Program-made: the position numbers and the translations under genes
Shown here: piece by piece, positions 14,926 to 22,075 of the stretch
Numbering within the stretch: the stretch's first letter is position 1
How the letters are laid out: the number at the start of each line of letters is the position of its first letter
From: a virus
Virus record (IMG/VR): IMGVR_UViG_3300027728_000099
Span: 1-22,947 of that record
Reading direction: 5' to 3' (one strand)
Length of the DNA stretch: 22,947 nucleotides
Notes under the pieces: model-generated
Seen by the model: the letters and a program-made list of their open reading frames with translations, nothing else
The model's database searches: none
What the model was told of the DNA's origin: nothing

Positions 14926-17075
14926 TATCTTCTTCCGTCTTGTTGAATATCTACTCTAAATAATCCATATCTCCAATTTTCATCAGTTGCTTCATTTTCA
15001 ACTTTAATACTCATTAATCTATTTCTTGCTCTTGTATCTATTTTAGTTGTAGATGAGGTTACTGTATAAGGTCCTAACATCTGACTATTTTGTGTTTGAG
15101 ATGGATAATCTCTTAACAATAAAGTTACTTTAGCATTTCCTGTAAGGATTTTAAAGTCTGGAATAAATCTATTTATCTTCATTAAATATTGACCATCTCC
15201 TTCAATATCTAAATCAAAATCACCCGATTCAATATAAGCGGGTATTGCTGTTTTAACTCCTGTTGCACTTACATCATTAACTCCTGTTTCATGTTCATAA
15301 TATTCAGAAAAACCTGAAGTATTAGTTACACCATTGATAGTTGGAAAAGTTGGAGTGCCGGTTAGTAAATATTTTGTAGCATATGGTAAATCAAATGTTT
15401 GTGCATCTGAATAAGTTGTTCTAGCTAAAGACATGGTTGTCCAAGTGTTTTCAAGGAAATTATAAACTACAGATCTATTAATTTGTTGTTCTCCTGCAGT
15501 TGGATAAAACCAAATAACTTCATTAAATAAACTATTATGAGATGCATAAATAATATCTGCTGCACCATAATTAATACCTAAATTAGTGCCTCCTGTTGTA
15601 AATACAAAGTCTTCAACTAAAGATGGTAATTGTTTAACAGTTCCATCATATGCGAAGAAACCACCACCAAATCCCATCCAAAATACAGTACCTTGAGCAA
15701 AGACAATTGAATGTTGACCAATACATCCGCAGTTTGTTCCAACTTGTCTTATTGAAAATACAAAAGGAGGGCCAACAAATTGCATTACATAAGCTGCTTG
15801 ATCCGTTAAAATAAATATATAATCTTTTCCTTGTACAGCTCCTACGATCCTGTTTCCTGTATCCAGTCTAAAGGTTCCTGCAGTATTCGTTGCGGTTGGA
15901 ATCCAAGTATTAAAATCCTCTTGATTTGCAAATCTTATAAACATCGGATCTTGAGTTGAAGTTGATCCAATAGTTGTCTCTGTTCCAAGTGCAATTAAAT
16001 GTCGATCTCGATCAGATACAATAGTCATTGTGGAAGCTGTCGGGCAGCCACTAATAACAGTTGCTCTAACTGTTAATGGGTTAGCGGTAGCAGGGTTCCA
16101 TGAAAATGTTTTACCATCTTTAATTGTTGCAACTAAAATTTCACCAAAATTATCTAATGACCAGTTTCCTGGAGATAAAGTAACAACAGAAGAAGAACTA
16201 GCTTGTCCCCAAGCTACCCAATAAGTAGATTCTGTTACAACTGCATTATCTGAGTGAGATGCAGCAGTGGTGCCTCCTGTTCCTCTGACACAACCTGTAA
16301 ATGTGGTAGAAGTTTTTCCAGTATAAGTAATTATTTCATTATCTATTTTAATAGATCCTGCCGAAGTAAAACCTGTTGTTGAATCTACAGGAATAGTTAC
16401 AACTATATTATCAATTGCACTACTTAATTGATTAGTTACAGCAGGCACAACGGTGCCTCCATAATAAGCAGTACCCCAACCAAAACCAGAAGTCTGTGCT
16501 GAAGGACCTACATTTTCATAAGGAGAAATAGATAATGTTCCTCCAGCTGTAACACCTGTTCCTGCTTCATTAACAGGCATGGTGATTGTAAAAGTACTTG
16601 TTGTTGGAACAGTTAAAACTTCAAATATGTTTGTTGTAAAATTAGCAGCGGTAAAACTTGTTGTAGGACTTCCAGGAGTTGAAGCTGAATTAACTTTAAT
16701 ATAATCATGAACTTCTAATCCATGATTTGCTTTATTAATAGTAACGGTTGCAGATCCTGTTGTTGATGTATAAGTGCAAGAAGTTAAAGCTGCTCCAAGT
16801 GGAGTAATATCATAAAAAGCACCATCAAAATAAATAACTAATAATTTATTAGTTCCAATAGCTGCATATTTATTTCCACTTAAATCAGTCCAAGTATGTT
16901 GAGCTCTTGCTGCACCTGCTAATTCTTTATTTAAAATCTCTCTCCAGCCACCTATTTTTTCAGGATATCCATAACGAAATCGTACAAAATCCCCATCAAT
17001 CCACTGACCTTCAGCGGCAGTTGCGGTATCTTGTTTATTAAATCCAGCTTTTAGTGGTATTTTCTTTAGTGGCAT
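14925..17075 (-). CDS. P22 gp10-like packaged-DNA stabilisation / tail hub protein
   Basis: A 716-residue, almost entirely beta-type protein. The N-terminus (MPLKKIPLKAGFNKQDTATA, then WIDGDFVRFRYGYPEKIGGW at about 24-43) matches the opening of a family widespread in marine podoviruses that I associate with P22 gp10-type tail accessory proteins, which close the portal and hold packaged DNA. Inserted Ser/Thr/Gly-rich beta modules (about 85-185 and 225-275) look like repeated Ig-like or propeller blades. The C-terminal part includes ARNRLMSIKVENEATDENWRYGLFRVD. It is the promoter-proximal gene of the late minus-strand operon. The promoter at 17110-17082 would start transcription on the A of its ATG, and no Shine-Dalgarno is visible, so the message may be leaderless. 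Structural role is fairly sure; the gp10 label less so. Confidence 0.7.
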   Translation of the reverse strand: MPLKKIPLKAGFNKQDTATAAEGQWIDGDFVRFRYGYPEKIGGWREILNKELAGAARAQHTWTDLSGNKYAAIGTNKLLVIYFDGAFYDITPLGAALTSCTYTSTTGSATVTINKANHGLEVHDYIKVNSASTPGSPTTSFTAANFTTNIFEVLTVPTTSTFTITMPVNEAGTGVTAGGTLSISPYENVGPSAQTSGFGWGTAYYGGTVVPAVTNQLSSAIDNIVVTIPVDSTTGFTSAGSIKIDNEIITYTGKTSTTFTGCVRGTGGTTAASHSDNAVVTESTYWVAWGQASSSSVVTLSPGNWSLDNFGEILVATIKDGKTFSWNPATANPLTVRATVISGCPTASTMTIVSDRDRHLIALGTETTIGSTSTQDPMFIRFANQEDFNTWIPTATNTAGTFRLDTGNRIVGAVQGKDYIFILTDQAAYVMQFVGPPFVFSIRQVGTNCGCIGQHSIVFAQGTVFWMGFGGGFFAYDGTVKQLPSLVEDFVFTTGGTNLGINYGAADIIYASHNSLFNEVIWFYPTAGEQQINRSVVYNFLENTWTTMSLARTTYSDAQTFDLPYATKYLLTGTPTFPTINGVTNTSGFSEYYEHETGVNDVSATGVKTAIPAYIESGDFDLDIEGDGQYLMKINRFIPDFKILTGNAKVTLLLRDYPSQTQNSQMLGPYTVTSSTTKIDTRARNRLMSIKVENEATDENWRYGLFRVDIQQDGRR

Positions 17076-17077
17076 AC

Positions 17078-17106
17078 TTGAATTATATACGCCTTTTTGC
17101 TATTAT
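17078..17106 (+). promoter_or_regulatory. Sigma70 promoter of the plus-strand oxygenase/carbamoyltransferase island
   Basis: TTGAAT (17078-17083), exactly 17 bases, then TATTAT (17101-17106). The predicted start at about 17113 gives a 25-base leader before the ATG at 17138. It overlaps the minus-strand promoter at 17110-17082 almost completely, so the two should compete for polymerase. Confidence 0.6.
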
Positions 17107-17110
17107 ACAA
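17082..17110 (-). promoter_or_regulatory. Sigma70 promoter of the late operon, predicting a leaderless message
   Basis: On the minus strand TTGTAT (17110-17105), 17 bases, then perfect TATAAT (17087-17082). The usual 7-base distance places the transcription start at 17075, the first base of the ATG of the gp10-like gene. The nearest purine-rich stretch, AAGGCG, is 14 bases upstream of the ATG and upstream of the predicted start. Confidence 0.6.
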
Positions 17111-17137
17111 CGCAGAAATTTAAATGATAAAGATAAA

Positions 17138-17740
17138 ATGTCAATTATTTTAGATGAAATAAAGCAAGAAGAAAATTATTCCCATAGTTTAATTGTTACT
17201 TATCCAAGAACAATTCAAATATCACATGGTGTTTATGACAATGTAATAGATATGCATAATATGTGTATGATGATTTCTCAAAATTTAGATACAACAGAAT
17301 TAACTAATGTTTATGGTGGTAAAACTCCATGGGGATTTTTTAATAATAAGCCAGAGTTTACCAGATTTATAGATTATGTTGTTCAAAAACATCAAACTTC
17401 AAATCCATTTTTCAATAAACAAAATTGGTATAATAAAAATATATCTTTTGATTCTTGGGGTAATGAAATTAAAAAAGGAGATAGTGTTGCAATGCACACC
17501 CACAAAGATCATCATTTAATTTTATATTTAACTGAAGGAGCTCCATTAATACTTCCTGAACTTAAAATGACAATTATGCCTAAAAGAGGAGCTTATTATA
17601 TATTCCCACCCAATGTATTACATGGGGTTGGTAAAGTTGAAGAAGAGACTAAAACAAGATATTGTTTAGTAACCAATCTTATAGAAGGAACTGATTGGAA
17701 GAAAAATAAATTAATTAAAGAGGTATCGGATGCAAAATAA
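17138..17740 (+). CDS. 2OG-Fe(II) oxygenase-like protein (cupin fold), first gene of the island
   Basis: From the ATG at 17138 this is 200 residues. The C-terminal half is a double-stranded beta-helix: AMHTHKDHHLILYLTEG (118-134) with metal-type histidines H120/H122, GAYYIFPPNVLHGVGK (151-166) with the distal histidine H162, and TRYCLVTN with R174 in the 2-oxoglutarate-binding position. The HxH rather than HxD/E pattern recalls the phage 2OG-FeII_Oxy_5-type family. It would couple 2-oxoglutarate to hydroxylation of an unknown substrate. A longer GTG start at 17054 lies upstream of the promoter and inside the opposing gene, so I prefer 17138. Its 3' end overlaps the carbamoyltransferase start by 11 bases and contains the first copy of the 27-bp direct repeat. 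Confidence 0.7.
   Translation: MSIILDEIKQEENYSHSLIVTYPRTIQISHGVYDNVIDMHNMCMMISQNLDTTELTNVYGGKTPWGFFNNKPEFTRFIDYVVQKHQTSNPFFNKQNWYNKNISFDSWGNEIKKGDSVAMHTHKDHHLILYLTEGAPLILPELKMTIMPKRGAYYIFPPNVLHGVGKVEEETKTRYCLVTNLIEGTDWKKNKLIKEVSDAK
17709..17735 (+). repeat. 27-bp direct repeat, left copy
   Basis: Identical to 19762-19788 over 27 bases. The repeat holds an AT-rich arm, the core AAAGAGGTATCGGATG with Shine-Dalgarno and start codon, and CAA. In this copy it is also coding sequence for the last residues of the first oxygenase (KLIKEVSDAK) and gives the carbamoyltransferase its ATG at 17730. The two copies lie 2053 bases apart and flank exactly the carbamoyltransferase and the second oxygenase. 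Confidence 0.9.
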
Positions 17741-19250
17741 AATTTTTATAGGTTTAAATTTAAGAAGTCACGATGCTAATATTTCTTATAGTAATGGAAA
17801 AAAAGTAAAATATATTAAGTTTGAAAGAGAATTTGGTATAAAACATTATGGTAACACTGATTACCATTTGTTAGAGTATGCCCTTAATAAATGGAAAATT
17901 GATTATAAAAAAATAAATGCTATAGCATATTTAGGTGATATGAATTATCCTGATTTATCTTCTAATACACCGAATTCATGGTTAAATAGTGACGCCCTTT
18001 TTGAAGAACATAAACCAAAAAGTTGGTATTTTGAAAAATTTAAATGTCCTTTTTTTAGAATAGATCATCACTATGCTCATCATCTAAGTATATGGCCAAT
18101 AAAAAAAATAGAAAAAACAGATATTAGTTTTGTAAATGATGCACTTGGTGATTTAGAAGATACTTATTCTGTTTTTTTAAATAATAAAAAAATTAAAAAA
18201 TTTGAAAGAGAAGAAGCAGCTTCTTTTGGAGCTTGTTTAAATAATCAAGCACATAGATTAAATGTTTCAGGTCTTTGGCAAGACTTAGCAGGAAAATTAA
18301 TGGGTCTTAAATCTTTTGGAAAAATTGACTATGAATATTGTGATTTATTTAAAGATGACATAAAACAAATGAGTAGTTTATTTAATGAAAGAAAATATTA
18401 TAGATCAAAAACAAATTTAGAAAAAAATGAATTAACAAGACTAGCATCTTGCCATTTTAAAGCAGAAAAAATGATTTTTAATCATTTTAAAAATTATGCG
18501 GATAAAAATAAAAAAATATTATATACAGGGGGTGTTTCACAAAATTGTGTGTTAAATACATTATTAAATAATAATTTTACCAATTTATATATTCCACCAC
18601 ACGGAACTGATGATGGTCTTTCTTTGGGTGCAATTGAATTTTTAAGACAGTATTATAAAGAAGATTATTTTGATAATGAAAATTTTCCTTTTTGGCAAGA
18701 TGATTATTCTCCTCAAAGAGGACCTTCTGATAAAACTATTTTAAAAACAGCAGAATGGTTAGCTCAAGGTAAAATAGTAGGATGGTATCAAGGTAATGGA
18801 GAATTAGGACCTAGAGCTCTTGGGAACAGATCAATTTTAATGGATCCAAGGGTTAAAAATGGTAAAAATATATTAAATAATAAAGTTAAAAAAAGAGAAT
18901 GGTTTAGACCTTTTGGAGCGTCTATTTTAGAAGAACAAGTAAAAAATTATTTTAATTTTAATGGAAAAAGTGATTATATGTTACTACTTTCAGAAATAAA
19001 AGAAAAAATTAAATTTGAAGCTATAACACATGTGGATAATACATGTAGAATACAAACAGTTTCTAATAATATTGTTTTTAAAAAATTAATAGATAGTTTT
19101 TTTAAATTAACTGGGATACCTATGCTATTAAACACTTCATTAAACGTTAATGGCAAACCATTAGCTTCAAATGTTATTGATTGTTTTGATTTATTTAAAA
19201 ATAGCGAATTAGACATATTAGTAATAGGAGATGAAATTTATTTAAAATGA
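17730..19250 (+). CDS. Carbamoyltransferase, NodU/CmcH/TobZ family
   Basis: A 506-residue enzyme with both domains of the family. N-terminal Kae1-like domain: IDHHYAHH (111-118) for metal and carbamoyl-adenylate, GGVSQNC (267-273) and PHGTDDGLSLGAI (290-302) for nucleotide binding. C-terminal YrdC-like region: GELGPRALGNRSIL (357-370), REWFRPFGASI (389-399) and LNTSLNVNGKPL (467-478). All canonical motifs are present, so it should be active. Such enzymes use carbamoyl phosphate and ATP to put a carbamoyl group on a hydroxyl of sugars, antibiotics or Nod factors; related enzymes are also reported in phage DNA hypermodification clusters. The neighbouring oxygenases could create the hydroxyl. 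Its ribosome binding site and ATG lie in the left direct repeat, and its 3' end overlaps the next gene by ATGA. Substrate unknown. Confidence 0.92.
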   Translation: MQNKIFIGLNLRSHDANISYSNGKKVKYIKFEREFGIKHYGNTDYHLLEYALNKWKIDYKKINAIAYLGDMNYPDLSSNTPNSWLNSDALFEEHKPKSWYFEKFKCPFFRIDHHYAHHLSIWPIKKIEKTDISFVNDALGDLEDTYSVFLNNKKIKKFEREEAASFGACLNNQAHRLNVSGLWQDLAGKLMGLKSFGKIDYEYCDLFKDDIKQMSSLFNERKYYRSKTNLEKNELTRLASCHFKAEKMIFNHFKNYADKNKKILYTGGVSQNCVLNTLLNNNFTNLYIPPHGTDDGLSLGAIEFLRQYYKEDYFDNENFPFWQDDYSPQRGPSDKTILKTAEWLAQGKIVGWYQGNGELGPRALGNRSILMDPRVKNGKNILNNKVKKREWFRPFGASILEEQVKNYFNFNGKSDYMLLLSEIKEKIKFEAITHVDNTCRIQTVSNNIVFKKLIDSFFKLTGIPMLLNTSLNVNGKPLASNVIDCFDLFKNSELDILVIGDEIYLK

Positions 19251-19771
19251 TTAGAGATTTTATTCATATTAAAAATAATTTTTTAACCAAAGAAGAAGCA
19301 GAAAAAATAATAGATATTTTTATAAATCATACCGATCAATATTATCAAATAGGAGGATTTTCTTACTATGATATTGAAAATAATTTAAAGTTATTAAATT
19401 TTGAAAAATTAGATTTTTTAAAAGGAAGAATTCAAAAAGAATTAGATTTTTATTTAACATTGTATCCAGAAGCAAGGATACCTATGACACTTAAAGAACA
19501 AAAATTTAAACATTGGAAACCTGGAACTTCTTTTGAAGTTTGGCATTCTGAAGTAAATAGTAAAATAAATATGACCAGAATTTTAAATTTTATGATATAT
19601 TTAAGCTCTCATAATTGCGGTACACAATTTTTTAATAAAAAAATAATATTATCTGAAGTAGGTAAGTTAGTTATGTTTCCTAGTTATTTTACACATACTC
19701 ACAGAGGCCAAGCATGCCCAGACAATAAGGATAGATATATTTTAAGTGGTTATTTTAATTTAATTAATTAA
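19247..19771 (+). CDS. 2OG-Fe(II) oxygenase, second of three
   Basis: A 174-residue oxygenase of the prolyl-4-hydroxylase-like superfamily. WHSE (99-102) gives the HxE iron pair H100/E102. MTRILNFMIYLS is the core strand, and GKLVMFPSYFTHTHRG (139-154) carries the distal iron histidine (H152 preferred). R163 in DRYILSGYF binds 2-oxoglutarate. The N-terminus (IKNNFLTKEEAEKIID) is the helix seen at the start of this family. It shares ATGA with the carbamoyltransferase stop, so the two are coupled, and together they fill the interval between the 27-bp repeats. Likely hydroxylates a small molecule, sugar or protein; the substrate is not evident. Confidence 0.82.
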   Translation: MIRDFIHIKNNFLTKEEAEKIIDIFINHTDQYYQIGGFSYYDIENNLKLLNFEKLDFLKGRIQKELDFYLTLYPEARIPMTLKEQKFKHWKPGTSFEVWHSEVNSKINMTRILNFMIYLSSHNCGTQFFNKKIILSEVGKLVMFPSYFTHTHRGQACPDNKDRYILSGYFNLIN

Positions 19772-19788
19772 AGAGGTATCGGATGCAA
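19762..19788 (+). repeat. 27-bp direct repeat, right copy
   Basis: Second copy of the repeat at 17709-17735, identical over 27 bases and diverging immediately on both sides. Here it spans the last codons of the second oxygenase (stop at 19769-19771) and supplies Shine-Dalgarno AAAGAGGT and the ATG (19783) of the third oxygenase. Confidence 0.9.
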
Positions 19789-20388
19789 GAGAGAAAAAGT
19801 AGTATTAAAGACTTTATTGGTGTTTATGATGGTTATATTCCAGATGAAGCATGTGACCAGGCTATAGAGTTATTTAAAAAATACGAAAGTTTTAATAAAA
19901 CATGGACCAGATTTTCAAGCGAAAATGCAACTCAAGATCGAAAACAAGATAAACAATTATTTTGTGAACCAGACGTTTTAACAGATCAAAAATTTAACAT
20001 TATTAAATTAAAATTATTAATGGTTAATTTTGACATAGCTTTAAAACACTATTATACAGAAACCAATATTAGGAAATATTGTGATAGCGCTGAATTAATT
20101 ACAGAACATGTAAAAATACAAAAAACATTACCTACAGAAGGTTATCATATATGGCATGTAGAACATGGTAAGGGTTTTGATTGTGAAAAAAGAGTTTTGG
20201 TTTATTCAATATATTTAAATACTGTTGAAGAAGGTGGTGAGACAGAATTTTTATATCAATCTCAAAGAGTAAAACCTGTTAAAGGTAGAATTGTAATATG
20301 GCCAGCTGCATTTCCATATGTACATAGAGGAAATCCCCCACTAAGTGGAGAAAAATATATTGTTACTTCTTGGATCAATTATAAATAA
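19783..20388 (+). CDS. 2OG-Fe(II) oxygenase, third of three (PKHD-like)
   Basis: A 201-residue oxygenase of the type common in T4-like and marine phages. YHIWHVEH (121-128) gives H125/E127. VLVYSIYLNTVEEGGETEFL (138-157) is the core with the EGGETEF signature, GRIVIWPAAFPYVHRGNPP (168-186) has the distal histidine H181, and K191 in GEKYIVTSW sits where the 2-oxoglutarate-binding Lys/Arg is found. All key residues are present. It differs strongly from the second oxygenase, so it is not a recent duplicate. Its ribosome binding site is in the right direct repeat, and its stop codon directly abuts the stop of the opposing gene at 20389 with no base between. Confidence 0.88.
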   Translation: MQERKSSIKDFIGVYDGYIPDEACDQAIELFKKYESFNKTWTRFSSENATQDRKQDKQLFCEPDVLTDQKFNIIKLKLLMVNFDIALKHYYTETNIRKYCDSAELITEHVKIQKTLPTEGYHIWHVEHGKGFDCEKRVLVYSIYLNTVEEGGETEFLYQSQRVKPVKGRIVIWPAAFPYVHRGNPPLSGEKYIVTSWINYK

Positions 20389-20733
20389 TTAAGGTCTTGG
20401 CCCTAATCTTGTAATTTTTTGTTCTCTAGTTTCACCCTGAACATTGTTGTTATCCCAAGAAAGTTGAGATTGATAAGTTTGCTCAGTTAAATTAAATCTA
20501 TCAATAAATTTTTGAACAATTGAAATATCTGTAATAACAACATCTTCTCTTGGATTTTTATATTCAATTTGTTTTAGTCCATCTGAATGATATTGAATAG
20601 CAAGTATTCTAGGATCTACATTATTCCAAAATTCCTGGTCATTATCAATAATGTGACAACGTCTATTTGGATATTGTGTATCTGATGTTTCTAAATAAAT
20701 TTGTTTATCTGATGGTATAACTGTTAAGTGCAT
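20389..20733 (-). CDS. Small protein of the tail-fibre module, unknown function (114 aa)
   Basis: A 114-residue protein with a beta-type N-terminus, the segment VDPRILAIQYHSDGLKQIEYKNPRED (about 39-64), and a polar, Gln/Asn-rich C-terminus (SQLSWDNNNVQGETREQ). The ILAIQYH...IEYK pattern resembles small proteins found beside tail-fibre genes in cyanophages and pelagiphages, but no function is established. AAAGGT precedes the ATG. It is the last gene of the tail adhesion cluster, 9 bases after the collar protein, and converges stop-to-stop with the third oxygenase. Confidence 0.6.
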   Translation of the reverse strand: MHLTVIPSDKQIYLETSDTQYPNRRCHIIDNDQEFWNNVDPRILAIQYHSDGLKQIEYKNPREDVVITDISIVQKFIDRFNLTEQTYQSQLSWDNNNVQGETREQKITRLGPRP

Positions 20734-20742
20734 AAATTACCT

Positions 20743-21309
20743 TTAAGTTTTGATAATATAAATTAATACTAAATATGGTTGTAAAACTGAATTAGCTGAA
20801 CCTGTGAAGTTAGCTGATAAAGTATGGTCATGAGATTGACCACCACCGGTGCTACCAGTGTTTCCCATGGCATTCGCTGCAACACTCGGTACATCTGAGG
20901 CCTGGGCAGCTGACATACCCATGGCTGCTCCACTATGAGCATGAGACGCTATTTGATTTGTAGTTAAAGTTGTACTTCCAGTCGAGCCTGAGATGTTTCC
21001 TGTTGGCGTCACGGTATTTGCTCCGCCAGTTTGTGCCAAATTTTTTGTATTTGATTTATTTACAACTGTTCTATCTGTTAAATCTGGTACGTTAAATGTA
21101 GTAGTTGTATCTCCAGCTCCATATGTAGTTCCAATAACTGCAAACAAAGCTGCATAAGTTGATCTTGATACGGCAGCACCATTACATTCCAAAAATCCAG
21201 ATGGAATGGATGCTGAACCCCAAGGAACAACTATTCCAGTATTCACACCTTGAATTCCTGTTAGGAAAGCTCCGTCAAAATCGTATCTTGTTGCTTCGTA
21301 ATTTGGCAT
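20743..21309 (-). CDS. Tail-collar domain protein, tail tip / receptor-binding candidate
   Basis: A 188-residue protein with a phage tail-collar domain at about 27-78: VPWGSASIPSGFLECNGAAV (28-47), TYAALFAVIGTTYG, and the hallmark GDTTTTFNVPDL (66-77). The C-terminal half is Gly/Ser/Thr/Ala-rich with two H-x-H sites (SHAHS 122-126, SHDHT 159-163), as in T4 gp12-type short fibres where histidines bind metal in the trimer, and ends in a hydrophobic LQPYLVLIYIIKT. Likely the distal adhesive tip. The DNA for the histidine-bearing part (20821-20940) is 55% G+C by my count (66 of 120), against 28% just before it. Family is sure; receptor unknown. Confidence 0.88.
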   Translation of the reverse strand: MPNYEATRYDFDGAFLTGIQGVNTGIVVPWGSASIPSGFLECNGAAVSRSTYAALFAVIGTTYGAGDTTTTFNVPDLTDRTVVNKSNTKNLAQTGGANTVTPTGNISGSTGSTTLTTNQIASHAHSGAAMGMSAAQASDVPSVAANAMGNTGSTGGGQSHDHTLSANFTGSANSVLQPYLVLIYIIKT

Positions 21310-21311
21310 AA

Positions 21312-22016
21312 TTATTTATCCCTATATGTCCAACCAACTGTTGCATCACCTGAATACACTAGTGTAAAACCAGCGCCTTCTGTGCTTACAACTAAATTAG
21401 CTGCTGAGTTAGCTATATTACTAGAATTTCTTCCCATAGTCAAAGGTTTGGTATCAAATGTATAACCTGCATCAACTACCGATACTATATCTCCTGCTGC
21501 AGGAGAAGCTGGTAATGTCAATGTAAATGAAGTTGTAGCTGTATTTGCTAGTATTGCAGATCCAGGTTGAACTGTTGCTGCTGCAGAAACTGCTCTCCAA
21601 GTTTGTTCCATACTAATTAAATTTACATTAGTTCCATCTGCATAAATTACATAACGATTACCTTGTGCTAATTTAATTCCAGTTCCTGAACTTGTTTTAA
21701 ATGTTAAAGTATTAGTTCCCATAGTTACTTGATTGTTTACTAAATAAGTTTTTTCAATTGCATCTGGTACAGTTACGTTTACGTTTCCAGTTAAAGTTCC
21801 TGTTAAATTTAATACAGCGTTTTTACCTGTTGATATAACTCCATCTGTAAATAAAAGAGTAAGACCTGTTGTTGCGTTTACTGCAAGTGATTGATAACCC
21901 GCAATAGCTTGTTGAATAACATAAAGGTTACTATTTGTAATTTGACCCCATGTACCGGCGTTTTCGCCTGTTGCTTGAATAGATAGTTTAAGGTCCGATG
22001 AATATATTGTTGGCAT
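21312..22016 (-). CDS. Fibre-associated structural protein of marine phages (234 aa)
   Basis: A 234-residue beta-rich protein beginning MPTIYSSDLKLSIQATGENA, then GTWGQITNSNLYVIQQAIAG (22-41). The GxNxGTWGxxTNxNL...I signature recurs in fibre-linked structural proteins of cyanophages and pelagiphages, where it is seen in virions but its role is undefined. The rest is Thr/Asn/Gly-rich strands with no enzymatic motif. TAAGGA lies before the ATG, and a TTGACA element is present further upstream (22066-22061). It is transcribed between the repetitive fibre and the collar protein, so a role in fibre assembly or as a baseplate-side adaptor is likely but inferred. Confidence 0.75.
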   Translation of the reverse strand: MPTIYSSDLKLSIQATGENAGTWGQITNSNLYVIQQAIAGYQSLAVNATTGLTLLFTDGVISTGKNAVLNLTGTLTGNVNVTVPDAIEKTYLVNNQVTMGTNTLTFKTSSGTGIKLAQGNRYVIYADGTNVNLISMEQTWRAVSAAATVQPGSAILANTATTSFTLTLPASPAAGDIVSVVDAGYTFDTKPLTMGRNSSNIANSAANLVVSTEGAGFTLVYSGDATVGWTYRDK

Positions 22017-22030
22017 ATTTAATTCCTTAT

Positions 22031-22066
22031 TTTGTTATAATTAATATATTTGTTCATATATGTCAA
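22031..22066 (-). promoter_or_regulatory. Possible sigma70 promoter before the fibre-associated gene
   Basis: A perfect TTGACA (22066-22061) on the minus strand is followed by a very AT-rich stretch. The -10 is ambiguous: AATTAT at 18 bases, or TATAAC at 21 bases. The gap between the partial fibre stop (22076) and the next ATG (22016) is the largest in this operon, which fits an extra promoter, but the spacing is poor. Confidence 0.35.
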
Positions 22067-22075
22067 ATTCAATAT

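Noticed and set aside
17054-17137. N-terminal extension of the first oxygenase from a GTG at 17054
   Set aside because: It overlaps the opposing gp10-like gene and lies upstream of the predicted transcription start at 17113. The added residues are hydrophobic and unlike the family, and the ATG at 17138 is preferred.
17730-20388. TET/JBP-type DNA base oxygenase system
   Set aside because: The three oxygenases resemble general phage 2OG hydroxylases. I see no TET/JBP-specific signature, so direct DNA-base oxidation is not claimed.
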